Origin: a virus | Reading direction: 5' to 3' (one strand) | Virus record (IMG/VR): IMGVR_UViG_3300008952_000353 | Coordinates: 1 to 20,987 of that record | Length of the DNA stretch: 20,987 bases | Part shown: positions 5,832 to 14,110 of the stretch, in pieces | How positions within the stretch are numbered: the stretch's first letter is position 1 | How the letters are laid out: every line of letters begins with the position of its first letter | Position numbers and translations under genes: made by a program | The notes under the pieces: model-generated | Seen by the model: only the letters and a program-made list of their open reading frames with translations | Told to the model about the DNA's origin: nothing | Databases searched by the model: none

Positions 5832-6898
5832 AAGAGTATATTTTAAAACCAGAAGAGAAAGAAAAAAGTCTTCAATTATTTGAGGAGCTTAATGGAGACT
5901 TAAGCGCAACCACCAAGAAACTTTTCAACGACGAAAATGAAAAGGGTAGTACGGTCCGCGGAAGAGCATTGCGAAAATATTGGATAGAGAAGGGGTTAAG
6001 TTATAGGACGAAAGTAAAAAAAAGAGTGGTCAAACACTTTTTAACGGATGACGAAAAAATTTTTGTAAGAAAGCATTATTGCCCTGAGATGACAAAACTA
6101 GAGGTAGGGCAATTGCTATGGCCTAAAGACGCGGAGAGTAAAGGTTTTCCTGAAACAGATAAGTTTATAGCTTTGTGCGAATACATCTCTAAAGAATTCC
6201 CTTCTGCGGTTAACATGCGGGATGACGCAGCTGGGGAAAAATATACTCCCCCTCAAATTTTATCCACCGCGGTGAAGAGGTTAAACAAAGTGGCCTCACA
6301 AGAATTCGATACATCCAAAATGAATTTGCAGGATCGTAAATGTGTAGAAAAATTAATTACATATTTGAATGCCCCTAGGTTTGTTCAGGTTATTGGTTCT
6401 TATATAACCAAGCAAAGCCGGGATCTTTTTGAATCTGAGTATATTCGAAGTACGTGGGACAAACCGGATTTAACTTCTGATGAATTGAATTTGTATGTGA
6501 ATGTATGTATGGATTACGTCAACCTTAAGGAAATAGAACAGCAAAAACAAAAATTAAATCTTATGTTTGATGATACGGAAGGTCAAAATGATTTAACTAT
6601 GAGGTTAACAGAGATGCTTAAAACGAAAGCTGAAGAATATAACCAATGCATTAATCGTATAGACAAAATGCTCGCAAAATTAAATGGGGAGAGGGCGAAA
6701 CGTATAGCTAACCAACAACAACGTAATGCTTCTGTTATTTCATTGGTTCAACTTTTTCAAGACGAAGAAGAGAGAAAGCTGATGATAAAAATGGCGGACA
6801 TGCAAAAAAGGGCCGTGAAAAAGGAAGCTGACGAAGTAGAAAAGATGCCGGATTGGAAGGCTCGCGTGTTGGGGATTAGCAAAGAGGACGCGATATAA
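5828..6898 (+). CDS. Candidate terminase small subunit / DNA-binding protein
   Basis: 356 residues with no recognised catalytic motif. The N-terminal 50 residues (EEKEKSLQLFEELNGDLSAT, then TVRGRALRKYWIEKG) suggest a helical DNA-binding domain. A middle domain contains DRKCVEKLITYLNAPRF. Residues about 230-330 form a long charged coiled coil (MLKTKAEEYNQCINRIDKML). Helical DNA binding plus an oligomerising coiled coil, two genes upstream of terL, fits a small terminase subunit, but most are 100-200 residues, so this would be unusually large. The start overlaps the sigma stop by 4 bases and the stop overlaps the next start (TAATG), implying coupled translation. Alternatively it is a regulator of the sigma-like factor. 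Confidence 0.5.
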   Translation: MKEYILKPEEKEKSLQLFEELNGDLSATTKKLFNDENEKGSTVRGRALRKYWIEKGLSYRTKVKKRVVKHFLTDDEKIFVRKHYCPEMTKLEVGQLLWPKDAESKGFPETDKFIALCEYISKEFPSAVNMRDDAAGEKYTPPQILSTAVKRLNKVASQEFDTSKMNLQDRKCVEKLITYLNAPRFVQVIGSYITKQSRDLFESEYIRSTWDKPDLTSDELNLYVNVCMDYVNLKEIEQQKQKLNLMFDDTEGQNDLTMRLTEMLKTKAEEYNQCINRIDKMLAKLNGERAKRIANQQQRNASVISLVQLFQDEEERKLMIKMADMQKRAVKKEADEVEKMPDWKARVLGISKEDAI

Positions 6899-7845
6899 TG
6901 GAAAGGGTGGTTACTAAAATTTATCCTTGTGCAAATTGTAAAAAAGAATTTACGAGTAGAGCTTCTTTACATAAGCATCTTAAACAGCATGATTTGAATT
7001 TAGCTTCCTATTATACTAAGTATTACCCCCGACTTAATAAGCTTACTGGAGACCCTCTTCCTTTTAAGAGGTTTGAAGAATATTTTGAAAGAGATTTTTC
7101 CACCAAGCAACAGTTGTTGAAATGGTGCGAAGAAAACCCAAGAGAGGAAGTGAAAGAATATATACTTTCGTTATTGCAAAAAAGGCATTGGAAAAAACAA
7201 AGAAAATACGGCCCTTTCCATTTAGAAACAACAAACTCCTTTATACCTTCAATTCAAATTTATAAGCAACTCTTTGGGAGTTATAATGCGGCTTGCGCAG
7301 CTATTGGGTGTGAGCCTTTATATGACAAGAATTTACCTAAAGATTTCTTTACGAAAAAGGTTCCGGAAGACTTGACTATTGCTATAGATACCCGTGAGCA
7401 AAAGCCCTTGAAATTTAGCTGTAAAAGCAAAATTTTAAAACTTGACATAGGGGACTATACAACCCTTGGAGATCATTATACTTATACATTTGTGGATAGA
7501 AAGTCCGGAAGCGATTTGCAGGGCACATTGAATAAGCATAACGTAGACCGATTTAAACGCGAGATTGAACGCGCCAAGGAAATGGATTCTTATTTGTTTG
7601 TTGTAGTTGAATCTAGCGTCCAAAAAATAATTAAAGAAAATAAAATTTTTAATCGTCGGACTAATATGGATTATGTGCTAAAACAGGTGAAAGAAATTTC
7701 TCATGAGTATGATCGCGTGTGTCAATTTATTTTTGCAGAAAACAGGGAAAGATCTGCCGCCTTAATTCCGCGTTTATTGATGCACGGAAAGAAAGTTTGG
7801 CAAACGGACGTACAGTATTTTTTAGAAAAAAATGAGCTGGGATGA
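6898..7845 (+). CDS. C2H2 zinc finger fused to ERCC4-type nuclease
   Basis: 315 residues. The N-terminus is a classical C2H2 finger, C-x2-C-x3-F-x5-L-x2-H-x3-H, with C11, C14, F18, L24, H27 and H31. The middle (about 110-145, with FGSYNAACAAIGCEP) resembles the repeats associated with HNH/homing endonucleases. The C-terminal domain is an ERCC4/XPF nuclease: IAIDTREQKPL with D164, GDY with D186, and VDRKSGSD giving D200-R-K202-x3-D206, the ERKx3D active-site motif. Such nucleases cut branched or junction DNA. The gene overlaps terL by 14 bases, so it is made with the packaging motor; trimming of branched DNA before packaging is a plausible role. A selfish homing-type origin is the alternative. 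Confidence 0.8.
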   Translation: MERVVTKIYPCANCKKEFTSRASLHKHLKQHDLNLASYYTKYYPRLNKLTGDPLPFKRFEEYFERDFSTKQQLLKWCEENPREEVKEYILSLLQKRHWKKQRKYGPFHLETTNSFIPSIQIYKQLFGSYNAACAAIGCEPLYDKNLPKDFFTKKVPEDLTIAIDTREQKPLKFSCKSKILKLDIGDYTTLGDHYTYTFVDRKSGSDLQGTLNKHNVDRFKREIERAKEMDSYLFVVVESSVQKIIKENKIFNRRTNMDYVLKQVKEISHEYDRVCQFIFAENRERSAALIPRLLMHGKKVWQTDVQYFLEKNELG

Positions 7846-9697
7846 AGGACAGCAACAACGTTGTGCGCCAAGACTGCGTAGCAACAAGGAGCTTTCAGAG
7901 CTACAAGGGTTTCTTCAAGAAAAAGAAGCTAAAATAGCTTTGTATGAATTTCTGAGAAACAACATCACTTTTACTGCTGATTTAATTTTGGGGGTAAAGC
8001 TTTTCCCTTTCCAGCATATGGCCATCAAATCGATGTTTGAAACTGATTATTTTTTAGGGGTTTGGGCTCGAGGAATGTCTAAATCTTTTACAACGGGGGT
8101 ATTTGCAGCTTTAGATGCTACGTTAAACCAAGGCGTAGAAATAGGGATATTGTCAAAATCGTTTCGGCAAGCCAAAATGATTTTTAAAAAAATCGAAGAT
8201 ATAGCCAACAAGCCTGATGCTGCCTTTTTTAGGCAATGCATAACAAAGACGTCTAAAAGTAACGATGAGTGGTTGATGGAAATTGGGGCTAGCCGCATTC
8301 GAGCTCTTCCGTTAGGGGATGGTGAAAAGTTGCGTGGCTTTCGTTTTCATAGAATAATTATTGATGAGTTTTTGTTGATGCCGGAAAGAATTTATAATGA
8401 GGTTATAGTTCCGTTTTTGTCCGTGGTGGAAAACCCCACCCAAAGAGATGATCTTTTTAAATTAGAAAATCGTTTGATAAAAGAAAAAAAAATGAAGGAA
8501 GAGGACCGTTATGTGTGGCCGAACAATAAGCTAATAGCTCTTTCTTCGGCTTCTTATAAATTTGAATACCTTTACAAGCTTTACACTCACTTTGAGCACC
8601 TTATTACTCTAGATGCTACTAAAGATAAAGCCTCTCGCTGTGTGATGCAATATAGTTACGATTGTGCTCCACGGCAATTATACGACGAAAATCTCATCAA
8701 TCAGGCGAAAGCAACAATGAGTCAATCTCAATTCGAACGAGAATTTGGAGCTATTTTTACAGATGATAGTTCGGGGTATTTCAAAACCAGTAAGATGGCT
8801 TTGTGTACTGTACCCGACGGGGAGCTGCCTTGCATTGAGGTAAAAGGAGATCCTGACAGCGAGTATATTTTAGCTTTTGATCCTTCGTGGTCTCAAACAG
8901 AAAGTTCTGATGATTTTGCAGTCCAAATACTAAAACTAAACCCTGAAAACCAAAGTGTTACTTTGGTTCATAGTTATGCATTGTCTGGCACATCTTTAAA
9001 ACATCATATTAAATATTTTTTATTTTGTTTGGAAAATTTTAACGTGGTTGCTGTGTGTGGTGATTATAACGGAGGAGTCCAATTTATGCAAGCTTGCAAT
9101 GAAAGCGACACCTTTAAACAAAAAAATATTAAATTGCAAACTATTGATGTGGGGCTTGATAAACCCGAGGAATATCAACACGATTTAAAATCATACAAAC
9201 AACAATACAACAAACAGGACTATAAACACGTTATTTTAAGGAAGCCTACAAGCAATTGGATTAGACAGGCAAACGAATTGCTGCAAGCAAATTTTGATCA
9301 TCGGAGATTATATTTCGCGAGCAGAGCAATTGACGACTCTTATTCTAAACAAAAACGTCAAAGTATTCCGATAACCGATATTAAATTTTTACGTACTTCA
9401 GAGGAGTCCAAACAAAGTCCTGCGGCCAAAATGATCGATTTTATTGAGCATCAATCTGATATGCTCGAATTAACCAAAAACGAATGCGCTTTGGTTCAGA
9501 TTACAACTACTTCCCAAGGAACTCAAACCTTTGATTTACCCCCTAATTTACGGAGACAAAGTGGACCAGATAAGGCCCGTAAGGATTCTTATTCGGCTCT
9601 TGTTTTGGCCAATTGGATGGCCAAAGTCTATATGGATGCCCAAGATTTTAAAGTTGAAGATGTTATAGAAACCTTTGTTCCGGAGTTTATAATGTAG
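7832..9697 (+). CDS. terL: Terminase large subunit
   Basis: 621 residues. The ATPase half has an adenine-binding FPFQ (58-61), a Walker A variant ARGMSKSF (R80-S85, Ser where Gly usually precedes Lys), Walker B RIIIDE (D178, E179) and a coupling motif LIALSSAS. The C-terminal half is the RNase H-like nuclease, with acidic residues at D350 (ILAFDPSW), D411 (VCGDYNGG) and D585 (RKDSYSALVLA). It powers DNA translocation through the portal and cuts the concatemer. The frame begins inside the preceding nuclease gene (14-base overlap), and there is no strong ribosome-binding site. It is followed by a palindrome cluster and a new promoter-like motif before the portal gene. Length and motif order agree with phage large terminases. 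Confidence 0.95.
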   Translation: MSWDEGQQQRCAPRLRSNKELSELQGFLQEKEAKIALYEFLRNNITFTADLILGVKLFPFQHMAIKSMFETDYFLGVWARGMSKSFTTGVFAALDATLNQGVEIGILSKSFRQAKMIFKKIEDIANKPDAAFFRQCITKTSKSNDEWLMEIGASRIRALPLGDGEKLRGFRFHRIIIDEFLLMPERIYNEVIVPFLSVVENPTQRDDLFKLENRLIKEKKMKEEDRYVWPNNKLIALSSASYKFEYLYKLYTHFEHLITLDATKDKASRCVMQYSYDCAPRQLYDENLINQAKATMSQSQFEREFGAIFTDDSSGYFKTSKMALCTVPDGELPCIEVKGDPDSEYILAFDPSWSQTESSDDFAVQILKLNPENQSVTLVHSYALSGTSLKHHIKYFLFCLENFNVVAVCGDYNGGVQFMQACNESDTFKQKNIKLQTIDVGLDKPEEYQHDLKSYKQQYNKQDYKHVILRKPTSNWIRQANELLQANFDHRRLYFASRAIDDSYSKQKRQSIPITDIKFLRTSEESKQSPAAKMIDFIEHQSDMLELTKNECALVQITTTSQGTQTFDLPPNLRRQSGPDKARKDSYSALVLANWMAKVYMDAQDFKVEDVIETFVPEFIM

Positions 9698-9699
9698 AG

Positions 9700-9722
9700 A
9701 AAGTAACTTTGAAAGTCACTTT
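9700..9722. repeat. Tandem palindromes AAAGT-N-ACTTT
   Basis: AAAGTAACTTT (9700-9710) and AAAGTCACTTT (9712-9722) are two perfect odd-centred palindromes separated by one base. Together they can also form an imperfect hairpin. A related ACTTTAAGT follows at 9728-9735, running into the promoter-like motif. They could be an operator for the portal promoter or a weak terminator for terL; no U-tract supports the latter strongly. Confidence 0.5.
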
Positions 9723-9731
9723 ATTAACTTT

Positions 9732-9744
9732 AAGTGTAATTTAT
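9732..9744 (+). promoter_or_regulatory. Phage promoter-like motif, portal gene
   Basis: Exact consensus AAGTGTAATTTAT, with its core 11 bases from the ATG at 9752, in the 54-base gap after terL. No TTGACA-type -35 box is found 16-18 bases upstream. Confidence 0.65.
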
Positions 9745-9751
9745 TTTTAAC

Positions 9752-11800
9752 ATGGCGGAAAAAAGAAAATATACCAAAAGATCAGATTATTGGAATAAGT
9801 TCAAGGCACAGCAAGAGAAAATGGCGGAAAATCTCTCGTACACCCAAGGGGGTACGATGCCCAACTACAAACCAGAGTTGATTGGGGAGTCTTTTTATAA
9901 TTACGAGTCTAAGGCGTATGCTCGGGCGGGAGGCCCTTCGTCGAGTACCACAAGCCGTCGTAATAATATTGCGATTGCTCCTAAATTGTTTAAGTACGCC
10001 AATATTCGGGCGGGAATGCTTCCTTATGAATACGCTTTAGATGGGGTTAATGTTAGGGACGCAATAGAGCTTGCTCAAAAAGCTTATTGTAATATAGCGG
10101 TTTTTAGAAATGCTATTGATATGATGGCTGATTTTGCTAATTCTACCATGTATCTTGAAGGGGGTAACGCAAAATCTAGGGCTTTTGTTAATGCATGGTT
10201 GAAAAAAATTAAAATTTGGAATTTAAAGGATCAGTTTTTTAGAGAGTTTTATAGAAGTGGAAATGTCTTTTTGTATACCATCGAAGGAAAAATAAATGTA
10301 GAGGACTTTTCTAAAGTGAGAAACTTTGGTTTGAGTTTGAAAACCAACAAGTTACCTGTTCGTTACATACTTTTGAATCCTTTCGATATAGTGGCAAAAC
10401 GGGCCACTTCTTTTGACATTGGGCTATATGCAAAAGTGCTAAGCGAATACGAAGCAGAAAGGCTTAAAAACCCAAAGACAGATGAAGACATAGAGCTCTA
10501 CGAAGCTTTAGATCCAGACATTAGAAATAAAATTAAAAATGATTCTTGGGCGATGAATGGGTTAAGGGTGGACCTTGATCCAAAACGGTTAAAGTATGCT
10601 TTTTATAAAAAGCAGGATTATGAGCCTTTTGCCATTCCTTTTGGTTTTCCCGTTTTAGACGATATTGAGTTTAAATTGGAAATGAAAAAAATCGATCAGT
10701 CTATTTGCAGGACAATCGAAAACGTAGTCTTGATGATTACCATGGGTACCACGCCGGATAAGGGAGGGGTTAATCCTCGAAATATTCGAGCTATGCAGTC
10801 TTTATTTCAAAATCAAAGCGTAGGCCGTATTCTTGTTAGCGACTATACAACCAAGGCAGAATTTATTATCCCAGATATTCAGAAAGTGATTGGTCCCGCC
10901 AAGTACGAAGTAGTTAATCAAGATATTAAAGAGGGGCTTCAGAACATCATCCTTAATCAAGAAAAATTTGCAAGCACAGAGGTTAAAGCTCAAATGTTTT
11001 TGCAAAGGCTGAAGGAATCTAGAGATGCGTTTTTGAACAGTTTCTTGCAGCCCGAGATAAAACAGCTTTGCAAAAATTACGGTTTCCGAAACGCTCCTGT
11101 GGCTAAATTTGAGACTATAGATTTGCAAGACCAAGCTCAAGTACAAAGGGTTATTACGCGTATGATGGAGTTAGGCGTCTTACCTCCCAATGAAGGAATT
11201 AAGGTTATTGAAACCGGGGTATTTCCTACTCCAAAAGAACTAGACGAAGCTCAAGAAAAGTTCGTGGAAGATCGGCAAAAGGGGTATTACAATCCTATTG
11301 TGGGTGGCACCCCGATGCCTTTAGATCTTCAAGAAGAGGTGGAGATGGAAGAAATCAAACACCCCACTAGCATGAAAATGTTAGAAGAAGAAAAAGAAAA
11401 AGAAGCAAGAAAAGCTAATAGGAGCGCTTCTAACCCGGGGCGTCCTCAAGGCTCTAGAACATTAGCTCACAAAGCATATTCGGTGTCTGCGATTAAGGAG
11501 ACAGCTGATATTACTAATGATCTTTTTGTGTCTCTCACTACAGAAGCCAAGAAAGTTTTTAAGAAAAAAAGGTTGAATAAGCACCAAAAGGAAATGTTAG
11601 AAAGGGTGTGTGAGTCTGTAGTTGTAGCCAAAGAAAGAAAAGATTGGTTAAAAATAGGTAAAAAATGTATAAATAACCCTCAAGAACTAACCAAATTGTC
11701 ACCCATGCCACAGATTTTAGATATCAGTACAGCGCACCAGCTGGATGATTATGCCGCAGCCATTTTGTACCACAGTAGAAAAAATTCTCTCCCTAAATAA
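9752..11800 (+). CDS. Portal protein
   Basis: 682 residues. It starts MAEKRKYTKRSDYWNKF, followed by a disordered N-terminal arm. The body from about 85 contains AYCNIAVFRNAIDMMADFAN and STMYLEGG, then REFYRSGNVFLY, a pattern seen at the start of portal wing domains. A stem/crown region follows (about 290-500). The last 150 residues are very charged (EEEKEKEARKANR) and then form a helical lysine-rich domain not needed in most portals, making it longer than typical 450-550-residue portals. Its position directly after terL and before the protease is the standard order. The portal ring would form the DNA channel at one capsid vertex. The call rests on gene order and the N-terminal pattern, not on a short diagnostic motif. 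Confidence 0.85.
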   Translation: MAEKRKYTKRSDYWNKFKAQQEKMAENLSYTQGGTMPNYKPELIGESFYNYESKAYARAGGPSSSTTSRRNNIAIAPKLFKYANIRAGMLPYEYALDGVNVRDAIELAQKAYCNIAVFRNAIDMMADFANSTMYLEGGNAKSRAFVNAWLKKIKIWNLKDQFFREFYRSGNVFLYTIEGKINVEDFSKVRNFGLSLKTNKLPVRYILLNPFDIVAKRATSFDIGLYAKVLSEYEAERLKNPKTDEDIELYEALDPDIRNKIKNDSWAMNGLRVDLDPKRLKYAFYKKQDYEPFAIPFGFPVLDDIEFKLEMKKIDQSICRTIENVVLMITMGTTPDKGGVNPRNIRAMQSLFQNQSVGRILVSDYTTKAEFIIPDIQKVIGPAKYEVVNQDIKEGLQNIILNQEKFASTEVKAQMFLQRLKESRDAFLNSFLQPEIKQLCKNYGFRNAPVAKFETIDLQDQAQVQRVITRMMELGVLPPNEGIKVIETGVFPTPKELDEAQEKFVEDRQKGYYNPIVGGTPMPLDLQEEVEMEEIKHPTSMKMLEEEKEKEARKANRSASNPGRPQGSRTLAHKAYSVSAIKETADITNDLFVSLTTEAKKVFKKKRLNKHQKEMLERVCESVVVAKERKDWLKIGKKCINNPQELTKLSPMPQILDISTAHQLDDYAAAILYHSRKNSLPK

Positions 11801-11802
11801 TT

Positions 11803-11815
11803 AAGTGTAATTTAT
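11803..11815 (+). promoter_or_regulatory. Phage promoter-like motif, protease/scaffold gene
   Basis: Exact consensus AAGTGTAATTTAT, identical to the portal copy over 17 bases including the following TT and preceding T. The core is 12 bases from the ATG at 11824, which favours that start over the GTG at 11818. Confidence 0.65.
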
Positions 11816-11823
11816 TTGTGCGT

Positions 11824-13401
11824 ATGGCGGATAATTTTAAATATAAGACAAAGTATAGTTTTGATATTTATGCGACAACTGATTTACAAAATGATCTTAA
11901 TATAAGTTTAGCTTCTTTAGAAAATCTTCGTCCACTTATTCCCAAGTCAATAGATTTGGAGAGAAATATTGATTTAGTCGGGGCGGCTTTCAATGCTGCA
12001 GTTGTCAATAAGTTCAATAGAAACGGGGATGGCATCAATTCTGAAACTGCCGTAGACCTTATAGAATATTTTGTCAACAAGCCCACCAACATAGAACATA
12101 AAAAACAAAAGGTGGTAGGGCATATCGTGAATGCAGGGTTTACTGACAGAGAAAACAATAAAATTATAGGAAATGCCGCCGCTCTCGCTAATAAAGACCC
12201 TTACTACATATCTTTGGCGGCTGTTATTTACAAGACTGTAAACAAGGATTTTGCGGATGTCTTGTTGCAGTCCAGCGACGAAGAAAGCGAGTGTTTTAAA
12301 CAAATTTCAGCTAGTTGGGAGTTAGGGTTTAATGATTTTGTGTTAGCTGTTGGCTCGCAAGACCTAAAAGACGCTGATATTATTACCGACCCAGCCCATA
12401 TTAATGAAATGAAGCATTATTTGAAAGCTTTCGAGGGGGCGGGAAAATTAAACGACGGTACCCCCATTTACAGGTTGGTGGTAGGAGATGTGTTTCCTTT
12501 AGGGATTGGTTTTACTACCAATCCGGCGGCGGATGTAAGCGGCTTAATTGTTAAAAAAAATATTGATTTAGAGGTGAACGATCATCGGGATGCTCAAGGA
12601 GAAGAGAATAATTTTAAAAATAATATTTTAAAAATTTCACAAAGTGAAATAAATAATGTAAAAAATACTAATACTATGGATATTACAGAGTTCAAAACCG
12701 AGTTCGAGAAGATCCTCGATTCGAAGTTGGCGGACAATGCTGAATTCACTCAGGAAGCTGTAGCAAGTGTTGCATCTCATCTAATCGATAAGATTCGTGA
12801 GAAAGACGAGGCTTGGAGCGCTGAAAGAGGGGCCGCTGAGGCTGCAAAGACTCAGGCCGAGAAGGACGCAAACGAAGCTAAAGCTTCTATCGAAGAGCTT
12901 CAGAAGAAGTTGGAGGACGCTAATGAAAAAATTAATTCGTTAGAATCTTCCATCCACACTGCTGCGGCAGAACAGTTATTCAATAGCCGTATGGAAGTTA
13001 TCGATGAGCTTTACGATCTTTCGGATCAAGACAGAACTGTCTTGGCGAACGAGGTGAAGACCCTTGATGCTTCCGATGCGATTTTTGAAGATTATCAATC
13101 CAAATTGTCTTCTTTACTCCAACATAAAAGCAAAGCTTTTAAGGTGGAGCAGGAAAAACAATTTGAAGCAAAGGTTCAGGAAGAGCTTGAGAAACGTTTG
13201 GCCACAGCTTCGCAAGAGGTGCAGGCTGCGGTTACAGAGCCCGTTACTGCAACTGATGAAGTCGTAGAAGATGTAGTTGATAATGTTGAAGTGCCACACT
13301 CCAGCATTGCTAACAACAACGAAGCTTCTTCTACGGAAGAGTCCTTGAGTGACCAATTCAAGAAGGCTTTTAATACTGAAAATATTTCAATAACCTATTA
13401 A
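11824..13401 (+). CDS. Prohead protease fused in frame to scaffold
   Basis: 525 residues from the ATG at 11824. The first 260 residues look like a capsid-maturation protease: NIEHKKQKVVGHIVNAGF carries the candidate catalytic His, and about 80 residues later ISASWELGFNDF carries the candidate Ser, the usual H...S layout of U35/U9-type proteases. An AT-rich, Asn-rich linker (about 262-284) leads to a charged, Ala-, Glu- and Lys-rich coiled coil (about 300-380) and an acidic C-terminus typical of scaffolds. The gene lies between portal and capsid genes. The C-terminal part can probably also be made alone from an internal ATG at 12676. The protease would cut itself and the scaffold during maturation. 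The protease call is by pattern and position; catalytic residues need checking. Confidence 0.75.
   Translation: MADNFKYKTKYSFDIYATTDLQNDLNISLASLENLRPLIPKSIDLERNIDLVGAAFNAAVVNKFNRNGDGINSETAVDLIEYFVNKPTNIEHKKQKVVGHIVNAGFTDRENNKIIGNAAALANKDPYYISLAAVIYKTVNKDFADVLLQSSDEESECFKQISASWELGFNDFVLAVGSQDLKDADIITDPAHINEMKHYLKAFEGAGKLNDGTPIYRLVVGDVFPLGIGFTTNPAADVSGLIVKKNIDLEVNDHRDAQGEENNFKNNILKISQSEINNVKNTNTMDITEFKTEFEKILDSKLADNAEFTQEAVASVASHLIDKIREKDEAWSAERGAAEAAKTQAEKDANEAKASIEELQKKLEDANEKINSLESSIHTAAAEQLFNSRMEVIDELYDLSDQDRTVLANEVKTLDASDAIFEDYQSKLSSLLQHKSKAFKVEQEKQFEAKVQEELEKRLATASQEVQAAVTEPVTATDEVVEDVVDNVEVPHSSIANNNEASSTEESLSDQFKKAFNTENISITY
12634..12650. repeat. Inverted repeat in protease-scaffold linker
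   Basis: ATTTCAC (12634-12640) and GTGAAAT (12644-12650) are perfect 7-base arms with an AAA loop, 26 bases before the internal ATG at 12676. It lies inside the coding linker. Its right half, AAGTGAAATAAAT, weakly resembles the promoter-like motif. Confidence 0.4.
12676..13401 (+). CDS. Internal-start scaffold protein (nested in protease gene)
   Basis: The ATG at 12676 is in frame with the protease gene (codon 285) and would give a 241-residue scaffold beginning MDITEFKTEFEKILDSKL. Three things support an independent start. The protein begins exactly where the Asn/Lys linker ends. Codon use switches at this point from AT-rich to the GC-richer set (TTC, GAG, AAG, ATC) seen in the capsid gene. 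Other phages, such as lambda C/Nu3, nest a scaffold in the protease gene so that scaffold is made in excess. No clear Shine-Dalgarno site precedes it, as elsewhere in this window. The coiled coil (residues about 45-105 of this product) and acidic tail fit a scaffold. Confidence 0.5.
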   Translation: MDITEFKTEFEKILDSKLADNAEFTQEAVASVASHLIDKIREKDEAWSAERGAAEAAKTQAEKDANEAKASIEELQKKLEDANEKINSLESSIHTAAAEQLFNSRMEVIDELYDLSDQDRTVLANEVKTLDASDAIFEDYQSKLSSLLQHKSKAFKVEQEKQFEAKVQEELEKRLATASQEVQAAVTEPVTATDEVVEDVVDNVEVPHSSIANNNEASSTEESLSDQFKKAFNTENISITY

Positions 13402-13415
13402 CACTTAAAACTACT

Positions 13416-14078
13416 ATGGCACTTAGATTATACCCATTTAGGCAATATAACGAATCGGATGTCATCAACCTGTTTGCAAATCAGGTCGTAGATGACAATC
13501 CGTCGACTGACGGCAACGGTAGCGCAGGCGTAATGGTAAAGGTATTGAGCGGTAACTTGAACCAAGATACTTTCGATCTTATCGGAAGTGACTACTTGGG
13601 CAAAACCGATTATCCGTTCTTGGGTGCTGACAAGTATCCTACGGTGCCTTTACGATTTGTCGCTGCTACTACTGGGGCCCCAGTATTAGGCGTCACTCTT
13701 AATCAAACGCTTAAGAATGACGAGAACGGAGAAAAACTCCTCTATAACCCAGTCAAGAAGGACGAATTACAAGCAGTTCTTAGCGGTCAGGCTTGCCCGG
13801 TCGCCACAAGAGGTTTGTTTACCTTCGACGAGGCCGCTTACGAAAAGGATACCAATTTCGTTCCCGGTAATGTTGCGGCTATTTCTGCAAACGCTGGTAA
13901 ATTGACAGGGGTTACACGAGAAGGTCTCGCTGATTTGGTCGGTACTTTGGTTGGTCACATTTTGGCCACCGGTAATAGAACCTCCCAGAATGGCCAGTCC
14001 GATGTTTTCGCTGGAACAGGAACCGCGCAGTATGCGATGGTCGCATTAGAATGCTCTAATTCTATTGATGTTGCTTAA
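13416..14078 (+). CDS. Structural protein, probable head decoration
   Basis: 220 residues starting MALRLYPFRQYNESDVINLF. Composition is virion-like: Gly, Ala, Thr, Val and Asn rich, no membrane segments, single Cys residues and mostly beta-type segments. It lies between the scaffold and the major capsid gene, 14 bases after the scaffold stop, where many phages place a decoration or head-stabilising protein. Codon use is of the high-expression type (GGT, TTC, GTC, AAG), supporting an abundant virion protein. No Shine-Dalgarno site is visible in the short gap. No sequence motif identifies the family, so the role is by position. Confidence 0.65.
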   Translation: MALRLYPFRQYNESDVINLFANQVVDDNPSTDGNGSAGVMVKVLSGNLNQDTFDLIGSDYLGKTDYPFLGADKYPTVPLRFVAATTGAPVLGVTLNQTLKNDENGEKLLYNPVKKDELQAVLSGQACPVATRGLFTFDEAAYEKDTNFVPGNVAAISANAGKLTGVTREGLADLVGTLVGHILATGNRTSQNGQSDVFAGTGTAQYAMVALECSNSIDVA

Positions 14079-14110
14079 TCATTTAAATAACGAAAGGAAA
14101 TTTAATTAAC

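Noticed and set aside
7832-7845. Frameshift or misassembly at the nuclease-terL junction because the genes overlap by 14 bases.
   Set aside because: Both proteins keep intact domain ends and the overlap is normal for a compact operon.
11868-13361. Overlapping frames of 60-110 codons on both strands within the protease/scaffold gene.
   Set aside because: They are shadows of the well-supported frame with biased codon use.
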